A DNA stretch of 64,000 bases from Accumulibacter sp. (GTDB lineage: Bacteria > Pseudomonadota > Gammaproteobacteria > Burkholderiales > Rhodocyclaceae): positions 62,001 to 126,000 of the forward strand of contig JACKLX010000005.1 of the NCBI GenBank assembly GCA_024235695.1. Reading direction: 5' to 3'. Each line of letters starts with the position of its first letter. The first letter of the stretch is position 1. Below the pieces are notes generated by a model. The model had not been told where the DNA came from. It did no database searches and saw nothing but the letters and a program-made list of their open reading frames with translations. Positions 28,861 through 37,638 of the stretch are shown one piece after another. The translations under genes were made by a program, and so were the position numbers.

Positions 28861-29301
28861 CTAGAACGGCTTCAACACCGCGAGGTAGAGTACCGCCAGC
28901 AACAGCAGCACCGGCAGTTCGTTGAACCAGCGGAACCAGACATGGCTGCGCCGACAACGTCCGGCCTGGAAGTCGCGCAGCAGCCGTCCGCAATAAGCGT
29001 GATAGGCAACCAGAACGACGACCAGCGCCGTCTTGGCGTGTAGCCAGCCGCCCGAAAAACCGTAGCCCAGCCACAACCAGAGGCCGAGAGCGACCGCCAG
29101 GAAGCCTATCGGCGTCATGAAGCGGTAGAGCTTGCCGGCCATCAACAGCAGGCGATCGCGCAACAGCTGGCGATCCCGCTCGGCGATGCTGTCGCCGTCG
29201 ACCATCGCCAGATTGACGAAGATTCGCGGCAGGTAGAACAGGCCGGCGAACCAGCTGACCACCATCCACAAATGCAGGACCTTGACTACGAGCACGAGCA
29301 C
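28861..29301 (-). CDS. HemJ/CopD-type membrane protein, probable protoporphyrinogen oxidase
   Basis: A 146-residue membrane protein with four hydrophobic helices. LVVKVLHLWMVVSWFAGLFYLPRIFV at the N-terminus, with a conserved His and the GLFYLPR block, and W-x-KT in the third helix (WLHAKTALVVVL) are features of HemJ, which oxidises protoporphyrinogen IX. The related CopD annotation is possible. The 5' end overlaps the SDR gene by 16 bp. No hemG or hemY is in the window; hemL is, at 5.4 kb. Confidence 0.8.
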   Translation of the reverse strand: MLVLVVKVLHLWMVVSWFAGLFYLPRIFVNLAMVDGDSIAERDRQLLRDRLLLMAGKLYRFMTPIGFLAVALGLWLWLGYGFSGGWLHAKTALVVVLVAYHAYCGRLLRDFQAGRCRRSHVWFRWFNELPVLLLLAVLYLAVLKPF

Positions 29302-30194
29302 TTCCTTTCGATGAGGGCAGCGGCGACGCCATCCTCGACCCGCGGGAAGCGCAGCCTGGCGCGCAGCTCCTTCTTGATGCGCTGATTGTCCAGCCGTCGC
29401 GATTCACTCATGAACGACAACTGCAGTGGCGACAGCTGCTCCTGCGCCTCGCGGCGCGACAGGCGCGGCACCAGCGGCAGAGCAAAGCGGTTGGCGACGA
29501 GATCGAAGTAATCGCCCATCTTGATCTCCGAATCGTCGGTCGCGTTATAGGTCCGATTGCTGCGCCCGTAGTGCAGTGCAGCACAGGTCAGCATCGCCAG
29601 GTCGTCGGCATGGATATGACTGGTATAGACGTCGTCGGCATCGCGCAACGCCGCCGTGCCTTGCCGCAAACGGTCAAGCGGCAATCGATCGGCGGCGTAG
29701 ATGCCGGGTACGCGCAGGATGCTGACGATCACCCCGCGACGGCCAAAGGCACGCAACTGGCGCTCGGCGTCAACCCGGCGGCGGGCGCGCGCGGTGGCCG
29801 GCCGAACGGGACGCGTCTCGTCGATACGCTCCCCCGAGCAGTCGCCATAGACGCCGGTCGTGCTTATATACACGATTCGCTGTGGTAGACTCAGACCGCG
29901 ACCGAGCGCGGCGAGCAGGCAACGAGTGCGGGTATCGCGCCAGTCACCCGGGCGATCGGTCGGGTTGCCGGCCGCTGGCGGTGCCAGATGGACGACGATC
30001 TCCGCCAGTCCGGCGATGCGCTGCAGGCTGCGGGGCCGATCCAGGTCGGCAAGGACAGGTCTGGTGCCGCGATCGCGCCAGACGGCGATTTGTTCCGCAT
30101 CGCGCACCAGCGCAAACACGTGGTAGTGGCCGAGCAGACGGGGCAGGAGACGGCGGGCAACATCGCCACAGCCGACGATCAATAATTTTTGCAC
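29286..30194 (-). CDS. SDR/NAD(P)-binding protein, YeeZ-like
   Basis: A 302-residue extended short-chain dehydrogenase-like protein. The nucleotide-binding start is LLIVGCGDVARRLLPRL. STTGVYGDCSGERIDE in mid-protein keeps a Ser-Thr-Tyr arrangement typical of nucleotide-sugar epimerase relatives, and LRVPGIYAADRLP follows. The family substrate is unknown. It is divergent from the reductase gene, with 39 bp between starts, and overlaps the HemJ-like gene at its 3' end. Confidence 0.85.
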   Translation of the reverse strand: MQKLLIVGCGDVARRLLPRLLGHYHVFALVRDAEQIAVWRDRGTRPVLADLDRPRSLQRIAGLAEIVVHLAPPAAGNPTDRPGDWRDTRTRCLLAALGRGLSLPQRIVYISTTGVYGDCSGERIDETRPVRPATARARRRVDAERQLRAFGRRGVIVSILRVPGIYAADRLPLDRLRQGTAALRDADDVYTSHIHADDLAMLTCAALHYGRSNRTYNATDDSEIKMGDYFDLVANRFALPLVPRLSRREAQEQLSPLQLSFMSESRRLDNQRIKKELRARLRFPRVEDGVAAALIERKCSCS

Positions 30195-30233
30195 TGCGCA
30201 ATTTTACCGGATTCGTACATCAGCGGAGATTCA

Positions 30234-31307
30234 ATGGCTTTTCAGGTCAGCATTCAGCCGAGCCAACACAGCTTTCAGGCCGGCTCTGATGAGACGATTC
30301 TCGAAGCGGCGCTGCGTCATGGCTTGAGTCTCCCCTACGGTTGCCGTGATGGCGTGTGCGGCTCGTGTCGGGGCAAGGTGCTGTCCGGGCAGATCGAGCA
30401 TGGCAAGGCGCAACGCGATGTCCTCGGCGACGCGGAGCGTGCCGATGGCTTCGCCCTCTTCTGTTGCGCGATGGCGAGAAGCGATCTGCGCATCGAAAGT
30501 CGCGAGGTCCGCTCACTCGACGACATTCCGGTCAAGACGCTGCCCGCGCGCGTCCAGAAACTGACCCTGGCAGCACCGGACGTGATGATCGTCGAACTGA
30601 AACTGCCCGCCAGCGAGCGCCTGCAGTTCCTTGCCGGGCAGTACATTGAGATCCTGCTCACGCAAGGCAGGCGGCGCGCTTTTTCGCTTGCCAACGCACC
30701 GCACCAAGACGCCTTGCTGCAATTGCATATCCGCCACGTGCCCGGCGGCCGGTTCACCGACCACGTTTTCACGACCATGAAGGAACGTGACATCGTGCGC
30801 CTGCGAGGGCCGCACGGCAGCTTTTTTCTGCGTACCGAGTCAAGCAAGCCGATGCTGCTGGTCGCCGGTGGAACCGGCTTCGCGCCGATCAAGGCAATTG
30901 TCGAGCAGGCCATTGCCGAAGACAACGAGCGGTCGATGCACGTCTATTGGGGCGGACCAGGGCGTGCCGACCTGTACCTGCTGCCACTGGCCGAGACCTG
31001 GCCGAGCGAGCATCGCCAGCTGCGCTTCATGCCGGTCCTGTCGCAGCCCCTTGCCAGCGACCACTGGACGGGCCGAACCGGCCTCGTTCATCTGGCAGCG
31101 ATGGCCGACCATCCGGATCTTTCCGGCTACCAGGCCTATGTTTGCGGCTCTCCTGCGATGGTCGCTGCCGCCCGGCATGACTTCGTGACGCGATGCCACT
31201 TGCCGGCCGACGAATTCTTCGCCGACTCCTTCGACTTCGCCGCCGATACGCTGGCGGCGATCGATACGCTCACCCACTCGGATACAAAGGTCGGCCAGTA
31301 TGAATAA
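30234..31307 (+). CDS. ferredoxin-type NAD(P)H:acceptor reductase (CDP-6-deoxy-glucoseen reductase-like)
   Basis: A 357-residue iron-sulfur flavoprotein. The N-terminal plant-type [2Fe-2S] domain has C37, C42, C45 (YGCRDGVCGSC) and C76 or C77. An FAD domain with RRAFSLANAP and an NAD-binding domain with LLVAGGTGFAPIKAI and a C-terminal VCGSPAMV follow. This layout is shared by CDP-6-deoxy-delta-3,4-glucoseen reductase, phenol-hydroxylase reductases and related electron donors; no oxygenase or sugar dehydratase gene is adjacent, so the acceptor is unknown. Its TAA overlaps the start of the EAL/HDOD gene by 8 bp. Confidence 0.85.
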   Translation: MAFQVSIQPSQHSFQAGSDETILEAALRHGLSLPYGCRDGVCGSCRGKVLSGQIEHGKAQRDVLGDAERADGFALFCCAMARSDLRIESREVRSLDDIPVKTLPARVQKLTLAAPDVMIVELKLPASERLQFLAGQYIEILLTQGRRRAFSLANAPHQDALLQLHIRHVPGGRFTDHVFTTMKERDIVRLRGPHGSFFLRTESSKPMLLVAGGTGFAPIKAIVEQAIAEDNERSMHVYWGGPGRADLYLLPLAETWPSEHRQLRFMPVLSQPLASDHWTGRTGLVHLAAMADHPDLSGYQAYVCGSPAMVAAARHDFVTRCHLPADEFFADSFDFAADTLAAIDTLTHSDTKVGQYE

Positions 31308-32475
31308 GGTCTTCATGTCCCGCCAGCCGCTGCTCAATCGTCAAAGCCGGGTCATCGCCAGTCGCCTGACACTGCATCTGGAAAATGACGGAAAGATGCA
31401 GGAAGCGGCAAATGCGCTCGGCGCGCTCGACGACATCTGGCCGCGCAGCGAAAAGCCGATCTTCGTCAGTTGCGGAGGGGCGGACTGTGACGCCGGCCTG
31501 CTCGACTGGTCGGCGCCAGAAAACGCCACCATCGAACTCCCGGCGGCAGCGCTGCTTGGCACCAACGGACCCGACCTGATCGCGGCCGTGCAGACCTGGC
31601 AGCCGACCGTCTGCCTGGCCTTTGAGGCGCAGTCGGCGGCGGCGCTGTCGGTCGACCTGCGCTTTCGCTTCATCGGCTTCGATGCCAGACAGTTCACCGT
31701 GAGCCAGTTGAAACTGCTGGCGGCACGGACCCGATCGCACGCTATGGCGATCGCCTTCAACATCGAAAACACCGACGATTTCCGGGCGTGCATGGATGCC
31801 GGAATCACCGCTGCCGCCGGCTGGTTTTTCACCAAACCGACCAGTGTGCCCGCGAAAGCGCTCAATCCGGCGCAGACCAACATCGTGCGCGTGCTCAACC
31901 TGGTACGCAGCAACGCCGACGTCCAGGACATCGAAGCGGCGCTCAAGCACGATGTGGCGATGTCCTACAAGCTGCTGCGCTATATCAATTCGGCCGGTTT
32001 TGGACTGTCCTGCGAGATCCAGTCATTCCGCCACGCGGTCAGCATGCTCGGTTACGACAAGCTCAATCGCTGGCTGTCACTGCTGCTGGCCACCGCCAGC
32101 AAGGATCCGATGGCACCGGCCCTGATCTACACCGCCCTGCTGCGGGCGCGCTTGATGGAGTTGTTGGCAATCGGCCTGGTCGACAAGTCGGAGTACGACA
32201 ACCTGTTCATCACCGGTGCCTTCTCGCTGCTCGACACGCTGCTCGGCGTCGGCATGGAGCAGGCGCTCGACGCGATGCGCCTGCCGGACCCGATCTGTGA
32301 CGCCCTGCTGGGCAATGGTGGCCGCTATCAGCCCTTCCTGGAACTGGCTCTGGCCAGCGAAGGCGATGCCGGCGACCTGGTCGCCGAGCAGGCGACGATG
32401 CTCGGCCTGACCGCCGACCAGTTCAATCGGGCGCAATTGCAGGCGCTGTCTTTCGCCGAGGCGATGGAGCTATGA
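31300..32475 (+). CDS. EAL-like/HDOD domain signalling protein
   Basis: A 391-residue protein resembling the YuxH family. The first half starts MSRQPLLNRQSRVIASRLTL, as in EAL-HDOD proteins, but no EAL catalytic signature or metal ligands are visible, so it cannot be an active c-di-GMP phosphodiesterase. The second half (about 195-390) is an HDOD domain: DVAMSYKLLRYINSAGFG, then IQSFRHAVSMLGYDKLNRWL. HDOD proteins act as signalling scaffolds. It is translationally coupled to the reductase gene (8-bp overlap) and ends 37 bp before convergent livF. Confidence 0.85.
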   Translation: MNKVFMSRQPLLNRQSRVIASRLTLHLENDGKMQEAANALGALDDIWPRSEKPIFVSCGGADCDAGLLDWSAPENATIELPAAALLGTNGPDLIAAVQTWQPTVCLAFEAQSAAALSVDLRFRFIGFDARQFTVSQLKLLAARTRSHAMAIAFNIENTDDFRACMDAGITAAAGWFFTKPTSVPAKALNPAQTNIVRVLNLVRSNADVQDIEAALKHDVAMSYKLLRYINSAGFGLSCEIQSFRHAVSMLGYDKLNRWLSLLLATASKDPMAPALIYTALLRARLMELLAIGLVDKSEYDNLFITGAFSLLDTLLGVGMEQALDAMRLPDPICDALLGNGGRYQPFLELALASEGDAGDLVAEQATMLGLTADQFNRAQLQALSFAEAMEL

Positions 32476-32512
32476 GAAGGACGCTGCGACGACGCCTAGC
32501 AGTAGCGCCCGC

Positions 32513-33217
32513 CTACTCGCCGAGGTAGGCCGCGCGGACCTTGGGGTCGGCGAGCAGCTTGTGCGACTCGTCGGTGACGGTGATTTCGCCGCTTTCCATG
32601 ACGTAACCGCGCTGACTGACCTCCAGTGCGAGCTTGGCGTTCTGCTCGACGAGCAGGATCGTCATCCCCTCGCTGGCGACCTTGCGAATCACCTCGAATA
32701 TCTTCTGGACCATGATCGGCGCGAGGCCCATAGACGGTTCGTCGAGCAGCATCAGTTTGGGCTTGCTCATCAGCGCGCGGCCAATCGCCAGCATCTGCTG
32801 CTCGCCTCCGGAAAGCGTCCCGGCCGTTTGCTGCGCACGTTCCTTGAGGCGGGGAAAGAGCTGCAAGACGTGCTCGAGGTCGTGCTGGATCGCCGGCTTG
32901 TCATTGCGGGCGTAGGCACCCATGCGCAGGTTTTCGAGGCTGCTCATGCGCGGAAATACCCCGCGACCCTCAGGCACCAACGCGATCCCTTCGCCGACCA
33001 GCCGATGCGGCGGCAGGGACACCAGTTCCTTGCCACGATAGCGGACGCTACCGCCGGCTGGTGTCAGCAGGCGTGCCAAAGCCCGCAGGGTGCTGCTCTT
33101 GCCGGCGCCATTGGCACCGATCAGGGCCACCATCTCGCCTTCATTGACATGAAAGGTGATGCCACGAACGGCCTGGATACCGCCGTAGGAAACGCGCAAT
33201 CCCGTAACTTCGAGCAT
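32513..33217 (-). CDS. livF: branched-chain amino acid ABC transporter ATPase LivF
   Basis: A 234-residue ATPase. Walker A GANGAGKSS (about 36-44), signature LSGGEQQ, Walker B LMLLDEPSMGLAP and the His switch in LLVEQNAKLAL are all present. The start at 33217 fits family length; a longer frame runs into livG. It is last in livK-H-M-G-F, 16 bp after livG. Confidence 0.95.
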   Translation of the reverse strand: MLEVTGLRVSYGGIQAVRGITFHVNEGEMVALIGANGAGKSSTLRALARLLTPAGGSVRYRGKELVSLPPHRLVGEGIALVPEGRGVFPRMSSLENLRMGAYARNDKPAIQHDLEHVLQLFPRLKERAQQTAGTLSGGEQQMLAIGRALMSKPKLMLLDEPSMGLAPIMVQKIFEVIRKVASEGMTILLVEQNAKLALEVSQRGYVMESGEITVTDESHKLLADPKVRAAYLGE

Positions 33218-33233
33218 TTCTTGTCCGTTCCCT

Positions 33234-34007
33234 TCAGGCGACCGAGCCGCCGAGGTAGGCCTCAATGACGCGCGGATCCTTCTGCACCACCGCCGGCACG
33301 TCCTCGCAGATCTTTTCGCCGTAATCGAGCACCGCCACTCGTCCACACAAGCCCATCACCAGTTTGACGTCGTGCTCGATCAACAAGACCGTCACGCCGT
33401 CGCGGCAGATGCCCTCGACCAGCACGCGCAAGGCTTCGGTTTCCGTACCGTTCATCCCGGCAGCCGGCTCGTCGAGCGCCAGCAACTTCGGTTCGGTGGC
33501 CAGCGCACGGGCGATCTCGAGCCGCCGCTGGTCGCCGTAGGAGAGGTTCTTGGCGTAGTCGTGCGCCCTCTCGCTGATGCCGACATAGTGCAGCAGTTCC
33601 TCGGCACGACGCGTGATCGCTCCCTCCTCGGCCATGGTCGCCCGATTACGCGTGATCGCTCCGATAACGTTGGCATGGGTACGCATGTGGCGACCGACCA
33701 TGACGTTTTCGATCGCGGTCATGTTGCCGAACAGGCGAATGTTCTGGAAAGTGCGGGCGATGCCGGCCTCCGCCGCCTTGTGCGGCGCGTCGGCGGCCAA
33801 CCTGGCGCCGGCAAACGTGAAGTGCCCGCTTTCGTTCTTGTAAAGACCGGTAAGGCAGTTGAAGAAGGTCGTCTTGCCGGCGCCGTTCGGTCCGATCAGG
33901 CCATAGATCTCGCCGCGGCGAATGGTCAGCGAGACGTCGTGCAAGGCCTTGACACCGCCAAAATGCTTGGCGACGGCGTGAGCTTCAAGAAGAATCTGTT
34001 CGCCCAT
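33234..34007 (-). CDS. livG: branched-chain amino acid ABC transporter ATPase LivG
   Basis: A 257-residue ATPase. Walker A is GPNGAGKTT, the signature is LSYGDQRRLEIARAL and Walker B is LLALDEPAAGMN. The LivG-specific insert around GIARTFQNIRLFGNMT is present. Start 34007 lies 2 bp after the livM stop. It works with LivF on the cytoplasmic face of the LivHM channel. Confidence 0.95.
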   Translation of the reverse strand: MGEQILLEAHAVAKHFGGVKALHDVSLTIRRGEIYGLIGPNGAGKTTFFNCLTGLYKNESGHFTFAGARLAADAPHKAAEAGIARTFQNIRLFGNMTAIENVMVGRHMRTHANVIGAITRNRATMAEEGAITRRAEELLHYVGISERAHDYAKNLSYGDQRRLEIARALATEPKLLALDEPAAGMNGTETEALRVLVEGICRDGVTVLLIEHDVKLVMGLCGRVAVLDYGEKICEDVPAVVQKDPRVIEAYLGGSVA

Positions 34008-34009
34008 GC

Positions 34010-35086
34010 TCAATCCGAACTCTCGGCAAGTTCGCGACGGCGTTGCGGCGACGGCCACAGTCCAGCCGGTCGGAAGCGCATCACCAGCACCAGCGCGAGG
34101 CCGAAGATGAGCATCCGCAAGCTTTCCGGATCGATGATCATGCGTCCGAAGACGGCGTCCTGCAGAGGCTCGATGCCATAGCGCAGGACCTCGGGAAGAG
34201 CGGTCAGCAGGACGGCTCCGAGGATGACCCCGGGAATATGTCCCATGCCACCGAGCACGACCATCGCCAGGATGGTGATCGACTCCATCAGCGAGAAGCT
34301 CTCGGGGCTGACGAAACCCTGCATCGCCGAAAAGACGCCGCCGGCGACGCCACCGAACGAGGCGCCCATGGCAAAGGCCAGCAGCTTGATGTTGCGGGTA
34401 TTGATGCCGCAGGCCTTGGCGGCAACTTCGTCCTCGCGAATCGCCTGCCAGGCGCGACCGATCCGCGAATCCTGCAAGCGCACGTTGACGATTATCACCA
34501 GGATCGCCAAGGCCACCAGCAGAAAGTAGTATTTCTGTGGACCGCTGATCTCGACGCCGAGGATCGTGCTGGTGGCGGCAAACGAGAAATCGCCGATCTC
34601 GATAGGATCAATCAGCGTAATCCCCTGCGCGCCGTTGGTGACGTTGATCGGCGCATTGAGGTTGTTCAGGAAAATACGGATGATCTCGCCGAAGCCGAGC
34701 GTGACGATCGCCAGATAATCGCCGCGCAACTTGAGCGTCGGCGCGCCAAGCAACATCCCGAACAGACAGGCGATCGCCGCGCCCAGCGGCAGGATCACCC
34801 AGAAGGGCAGATGCACACCGAAGTGCGGCGACGCCAGCAGGGCATAGACATACGCGCCAACCGCGTAGAAAGCGACGTAGCCGAGATCAAGCAGGCCGGC
34901 GTAGCCGACGACGATATTCAGTCCCAGCGCCAGAAAGACGTAAAGAATGGCGAAATTGGCGATGCGCACCCAGGCCTGGCCGCCAAGAGCGGCCACGAAC
35001 GGAACTGCCAGCAGGACCGCGCCGACCAGCAGAACGCCCAGCCAGTGCCGCTGCCAGGGAAGCGATTTCTTGCGCGAACCGTTCAT
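34010..35086 (-). CDS. livM: branched-chain amino acid ABC transporter permease LivM
   Basis: A 358-residue permease with about 10 hydrophobic helices. The GYAGLLDLGYVAFYAVGAY block and the later GRAWQAIREDEVAAKACGIN segment, which contacts the ATPases, are LivM hallmarks. The ATG overlaps the livH TGA by 4 bp. Confidence 0.95.
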   Translation of the reverse strand: MNGSRKKSLPWQRHWLGVLLVGAVLLAVPFVAALGGQAWVRIANFAILYVFLALGLNIVVGYAGLLDLGYVAFYAVGAYVYALLASPHFGVHLPFWVILPLGAAIACLFGMLLGAPTLKLRGDYLAIVTLGFGEIIRIFLNNLNAPINVTNGAQGITLIDPIEIGDFSFAATSTILGVEISGPQKYYFLLVALAILVIIVNVRLQDSRIGRAWQAIREDEVAAKACGINTRNIKLLAFAMGASFGGVAGGVFSAMQGFVSPESFSLMESITILAMVVLGGMGHIPGVILGAVLLTALPEVLRYGIEPLQDAVFGRMIIDPESLRMLIFGLALVLVMRFRPAGLWPSPQRRRELAESSD

Positions 35087-36006
35087 GCGCGGTCTCCCTC
35101 GCGCTCGCCGAACAGACCCGACGGACGAAACATCAGCACGATGATCAGCACGATGAAGGCGAAGATGTCCTGGTAATGGCTGCCGAGGAAGTCGCCGGTC
35201 AGTTGACCGATGTAGCCGGCGCCAAGTGCTTCGATCACGCCCAGCAACAAACCGCCGGCCATCGCTCCCGCCAGGTTACCGATGCCACCCAGCACCGCCG
35301 CCGTAAACGCCTTCAGGCCGAGCATGAAACCCATCTGGTAGTGGGCGATTTCGTAGTATGAGCCAACCATGCAGCCGGCGACGGCGCCAAGCGCCGAGCC
35401 AATGACGAAGGCCATGGCGATGACCCGATTGATGTCGACGCCCATCAGTGAGGCGACATGCGGGTTCTGTGCCGTCGCGCGCATGGCCATGCCGATTCGC
35501 GTGCGGTGCACCAGGTAGATCAGGGCCATCATCACCAATGCCGCGAGCGAGACGATCGCCACCTGGACGTTGGTGAAGGTGGCGCCGCCGACGCTGTAGA
35601 TATGCTTGGTGATCATTGGCGGAAAGGTGATGTAGTTCCGGCCCCAGATGATCATGGCCACGTTCTGCAAGACCATCGACATGCCGATCGCGGTGATCAG
35701 TGGCGTCAGTCTCGGCGCTCCGCGCAGCGGCCGGTAGGCGACACGTTCCAACGACCAGCCGAGCGCCATGCAGACCACCACCGCGACCGCCAGCCCGATC
35801 GAGAGGACCAGCAGCGGCGGCAGGCCGGAGCCGGCCAGCGCGACGATGACCGTGAAGGCGACCATCGTGCCAATCATCACGACTTCGCCGTGGGCGAAGT
35901 TGATCAGGCCGATGATGCCGTAAACCATCGTGTACCCCAGTGCAACGAGCGCGTACACGGCACCGAGAGTGAGACCGTTGATCAGCTGCTGGAGAAGAGT
36001 GTCCAT
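35083..36006 (-). CDS. livH: branched-chain amino acid ABC transporter permease LivH
   Basis: A 307-residue permease. The N-terminus LLQQLINGLTLGAVYALVAL, then GIIGLINFAHGEVVMIG, and the coupling segment RTRIGMAMRATAQNPHVASL are diagnostic. It pairs with LivM. It is separated from livK by 169 bp that contain a strong hairpin, which may set the binding protein at higher levels than the membrane parts. Confidence 0.95.
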   Translation of the reverse strand: MDTLLQQLINGLTLGAVYALVALGYTMVYGIIGLINFAHGEVVMIGTMVAFTVIVALAGSGLPPLLVLSIGLAVAVVVCMALGWSLERVAYRPLRGAPRLTPLITAIGMSMVLQNVAMIIWGRNYITFPPMITKHIYSVGGATFTNVQVAIVSLAALVMMALIYLVHRTRIGMAMRATAQNPHVASLMGVDINRVIAMAFVIGSALGAVAGCMVGSYYEIAHYQMGFMLGLKAFTAAVLGGIGNLAGAMAGGLLLGVIEALGAGYIGQLTGDFLGSHYQDIFAFIVLIIVLMFRPSGLFGEREGDRA

Positions 36007-36120
36007 GGTCGAGCTTTCCGCACCAAGGTGCTGGTGGCAAACCAGAGGTTCCGACGCGTGGCGCCGGGAATCCGCCGCGCGGGCACCAGCCCAGGCTCAT
36101 GCTGAGCGGCTGCGGATACA

Positions 36121-36158
36121 AGAAAAGCAGGGGAATGGCGCCAGCGGCGCCATTCCCC
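36121..36158 (-). terminator. intrinsic terminator or attenuator between livK and livH
   Basis: A perfect 13-bp stem (36130-36142 with 36146-36158) and a 3-base loop lies 18 bp after livK; on minus it is followed by TGCTTTTCTTG. Partial read-through would give less livHMGF than livK, as is common for operons whose first gene encodes a binding protein. Confidence 0.7.
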
Positions 36159-36175
36159 CGATCGCGGATGCGCGT

Positions 36176-37468
36176 TTACTTCTTCTCTTCCGTCGCGGGT
36201 GCGGCCGCCGGCATCGGCGCGGCAGCCGGCATCGGCGCCGCAGCCGGCATCGGAGCGGCAGCGGCCGTTGCGCCACCTTCGCTCTTCAGCGTCACCAGTT
36301 TGCCATCCTTGATCTCGAAGACGGTGATCGCACCATTCTTGATATCGCCTTTTTCGTCGAACTCGACCTTGCCGGTAACGCCATCGTACGAGGTCTTGCC
36401 GACTTCCGGCAGGTACTTGGCCGGGTCTACCGAGTTGGCGCGTTTCATGGCGTCAATCAGCACCATTACGGCGTCGTAGCTGTACGGCGAATAGATCTGG
36501 ATCGGGCCGTACTTGCTGGTGAAATCGGCGACGAACTTCTGGCCATTGGGAAGCTTGTCGACAGGCAGTCCGGCTTGCGTGCAGATGACGCCTTCCGACG
36601 CCGGCCCGGCCAGCTTGATCAGTTCGGGCGAGCAGCCGCCGTCACCGGTGGTGAACTTGGCGGTGATTCCCAGTTCCTTCATTTGTTTGAGCATCGGACC
36701 GCCGACCGCGTCCATGCCACCGAGGAAGATCACGTCGGGGTTCTTGGCCTTGATCTTGGTCAGGATGGCCTTGAAATCGATCGCCTTGTCGTTGGTAAAC
36801 TCGCGCGCGACCACCGTCGCGCCGTTGGCCTTGGCCGCTTTCTCGACCTCGTCGGCCAGACCCTGACCATAGGCCGTGCGGTCGTCGATGATGGCGATCT
36901 TCTTGGCACCCATGTCCTTGGCCGCGTAGGTCCCGACCACCGAGCCCTGTTGCACGTCGTTGGCCATCACCCGGAAAGCGGTATTGAAGCCTTGCTGGGT
37001 GTACTTTGGATTGGTCGCCGACGGCGAAATCTGCGGCAGGCCAGCCTGGTTGTAGATCGACGACGCGGGAATCGTGGTGCCGGAGTTCAGGTGACCAACG
37101 ACGCCCGCAACCTTGGCATCGACCAGCTTCTGGGCGACGACGGTGCCGGTTTTCGGGTCGGCCTGGTCGTCCTCGCCAAGCAGTTCAAACTTGACGACAT
37201 TGCCATCAATGACGATCTTTTGCGCGTTGGCATCGTCGACCGCGAGTCGAGCGCCATTCTCGTTGTCCTTGCCAAGGTGGGCGATCGGGCCGGTCAGCGG
37301 CGCGACGTGGCCGATCTTGACGATGATTTCCGGCTGCGCGGCCGGTGCCGGCGCCGCCGCGACCGGCGCCGGAGCAGCGGCCTTGGGCTCTTCCTTCTTG
37401 CCGCAACCAATCACGGCCAGAGACGCCGCCAAGGCGATCAGTACACCAGGTATACGTACGTGGTTCAT
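36176..37468 (-). CDS. livK: branched-chain amino acid binding protein LivK, lipoprotein with repeat tail
   Basis: A 430-residue periplasmic binding protein. The start at 37468 has GGAG nine bases upstream; an ATG three codons earlier abuts that site. The signal ends in a lipobox, VIGC (C22), so it should be a lipid-anchored protein, followed by an Ala/Pro linker to about residue 46. The type I binding fold begins IVKIGHVAPLTGPIAHLGKD and includes DDQADPKTG and GVVGHLNSGTTIPAS. The C-terminus ends in three APMPAA units and ATEEKK, unusual for LivK. It recognises Leu/Ile/Val or related amino acids by family. Confidence 0.93.
   Translation of the reverse strand: MNHVRIPGVLIALAASLAVIGCGKKEEPKAAAPAPVAAAPAPAAQPEIIVKIGHVAPLTGPIAHLGKDNENGARLAVDDANAQKIVIDGNVVKFELLGEDDQADPKTGTVVAQKLVDAKVAGVVGHLNSGTTIPASSIYNQAGLPQISPSATNPKYTQQGFNTAFRVMANDVQQGSVVGTYAAKDMGAKKIAIIDDRTAYGQGLADEVEKAAKANGATVVAREFTNDKAIDFKAILTKIKAKNPDVIFLGGMDAVGGPMLKQMKELGITAKFTTGDGGCSPELIKLAGPASEGVICTQAGLPVDKLPNGQKFVADFTSKYGPIQIYSPYSYDAVMVLIDAMKRANSVDPAKYLPEVGKTSYDGVTGKVEFDEKGDIKNGAITVFEIKDGKLVTLKSEGGATAAAAPMPAAAPMPAAAPMPAAAPATEEKK
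36190..36260 (-). repeat. tandem in-frame repeat encoding the LivK APMPAA tail
   Basis: An 18-bp unit (GCCGGCATCGGCGCGGCA in the + strand) recurs three times with few differences near the livK 3' end. Each unit encodes APMPAA or its rotation. Confidence 0.8.
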
Positions 37469-37515
37469 AGGTTTCATCTCCAATATTGTGTTTATACTAG
37501 GGCAGCGAACGGGCG

Positions 37516-37544
37516 ATTGTCGGAGCACATCAGGGGCTTGTCAA
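37516..37544 (-). promoter_or_regulatory. sigma-70 promoter of the liv operon
   Basis: On minus, a perfect -35 TTGACA (37544-37539) is followed after 17 bp by GACAAT (37521-37516), four of six consensus bases. The start near 37508 leaves a leader of about 40 nt to livK. Confidence 0.5.
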
Positions 37545-37597
37545 CATGCATATTCGCTTTCGGAACGTCCAGCCGACCCCGCCCGCCCGCCTACATC

Positions 37598-37624
37598 AAA
37601 AAAAAAACCGGCCAGTGGCCGGTT
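37598..37624 (-). terminator. intrinsic terminator of the cytochrome c gene
   Basis: AACCGGCC (37606-37613) pairs with GGCCGGTT (37617-37624) around AGT; on minus a run of ten T follows. It lies 14 bp after the cytochrome stop and insulates the liv promoter. Confidence 0.9.
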
Positions 37625-37638
37625 CTTGCATTCAGTGA

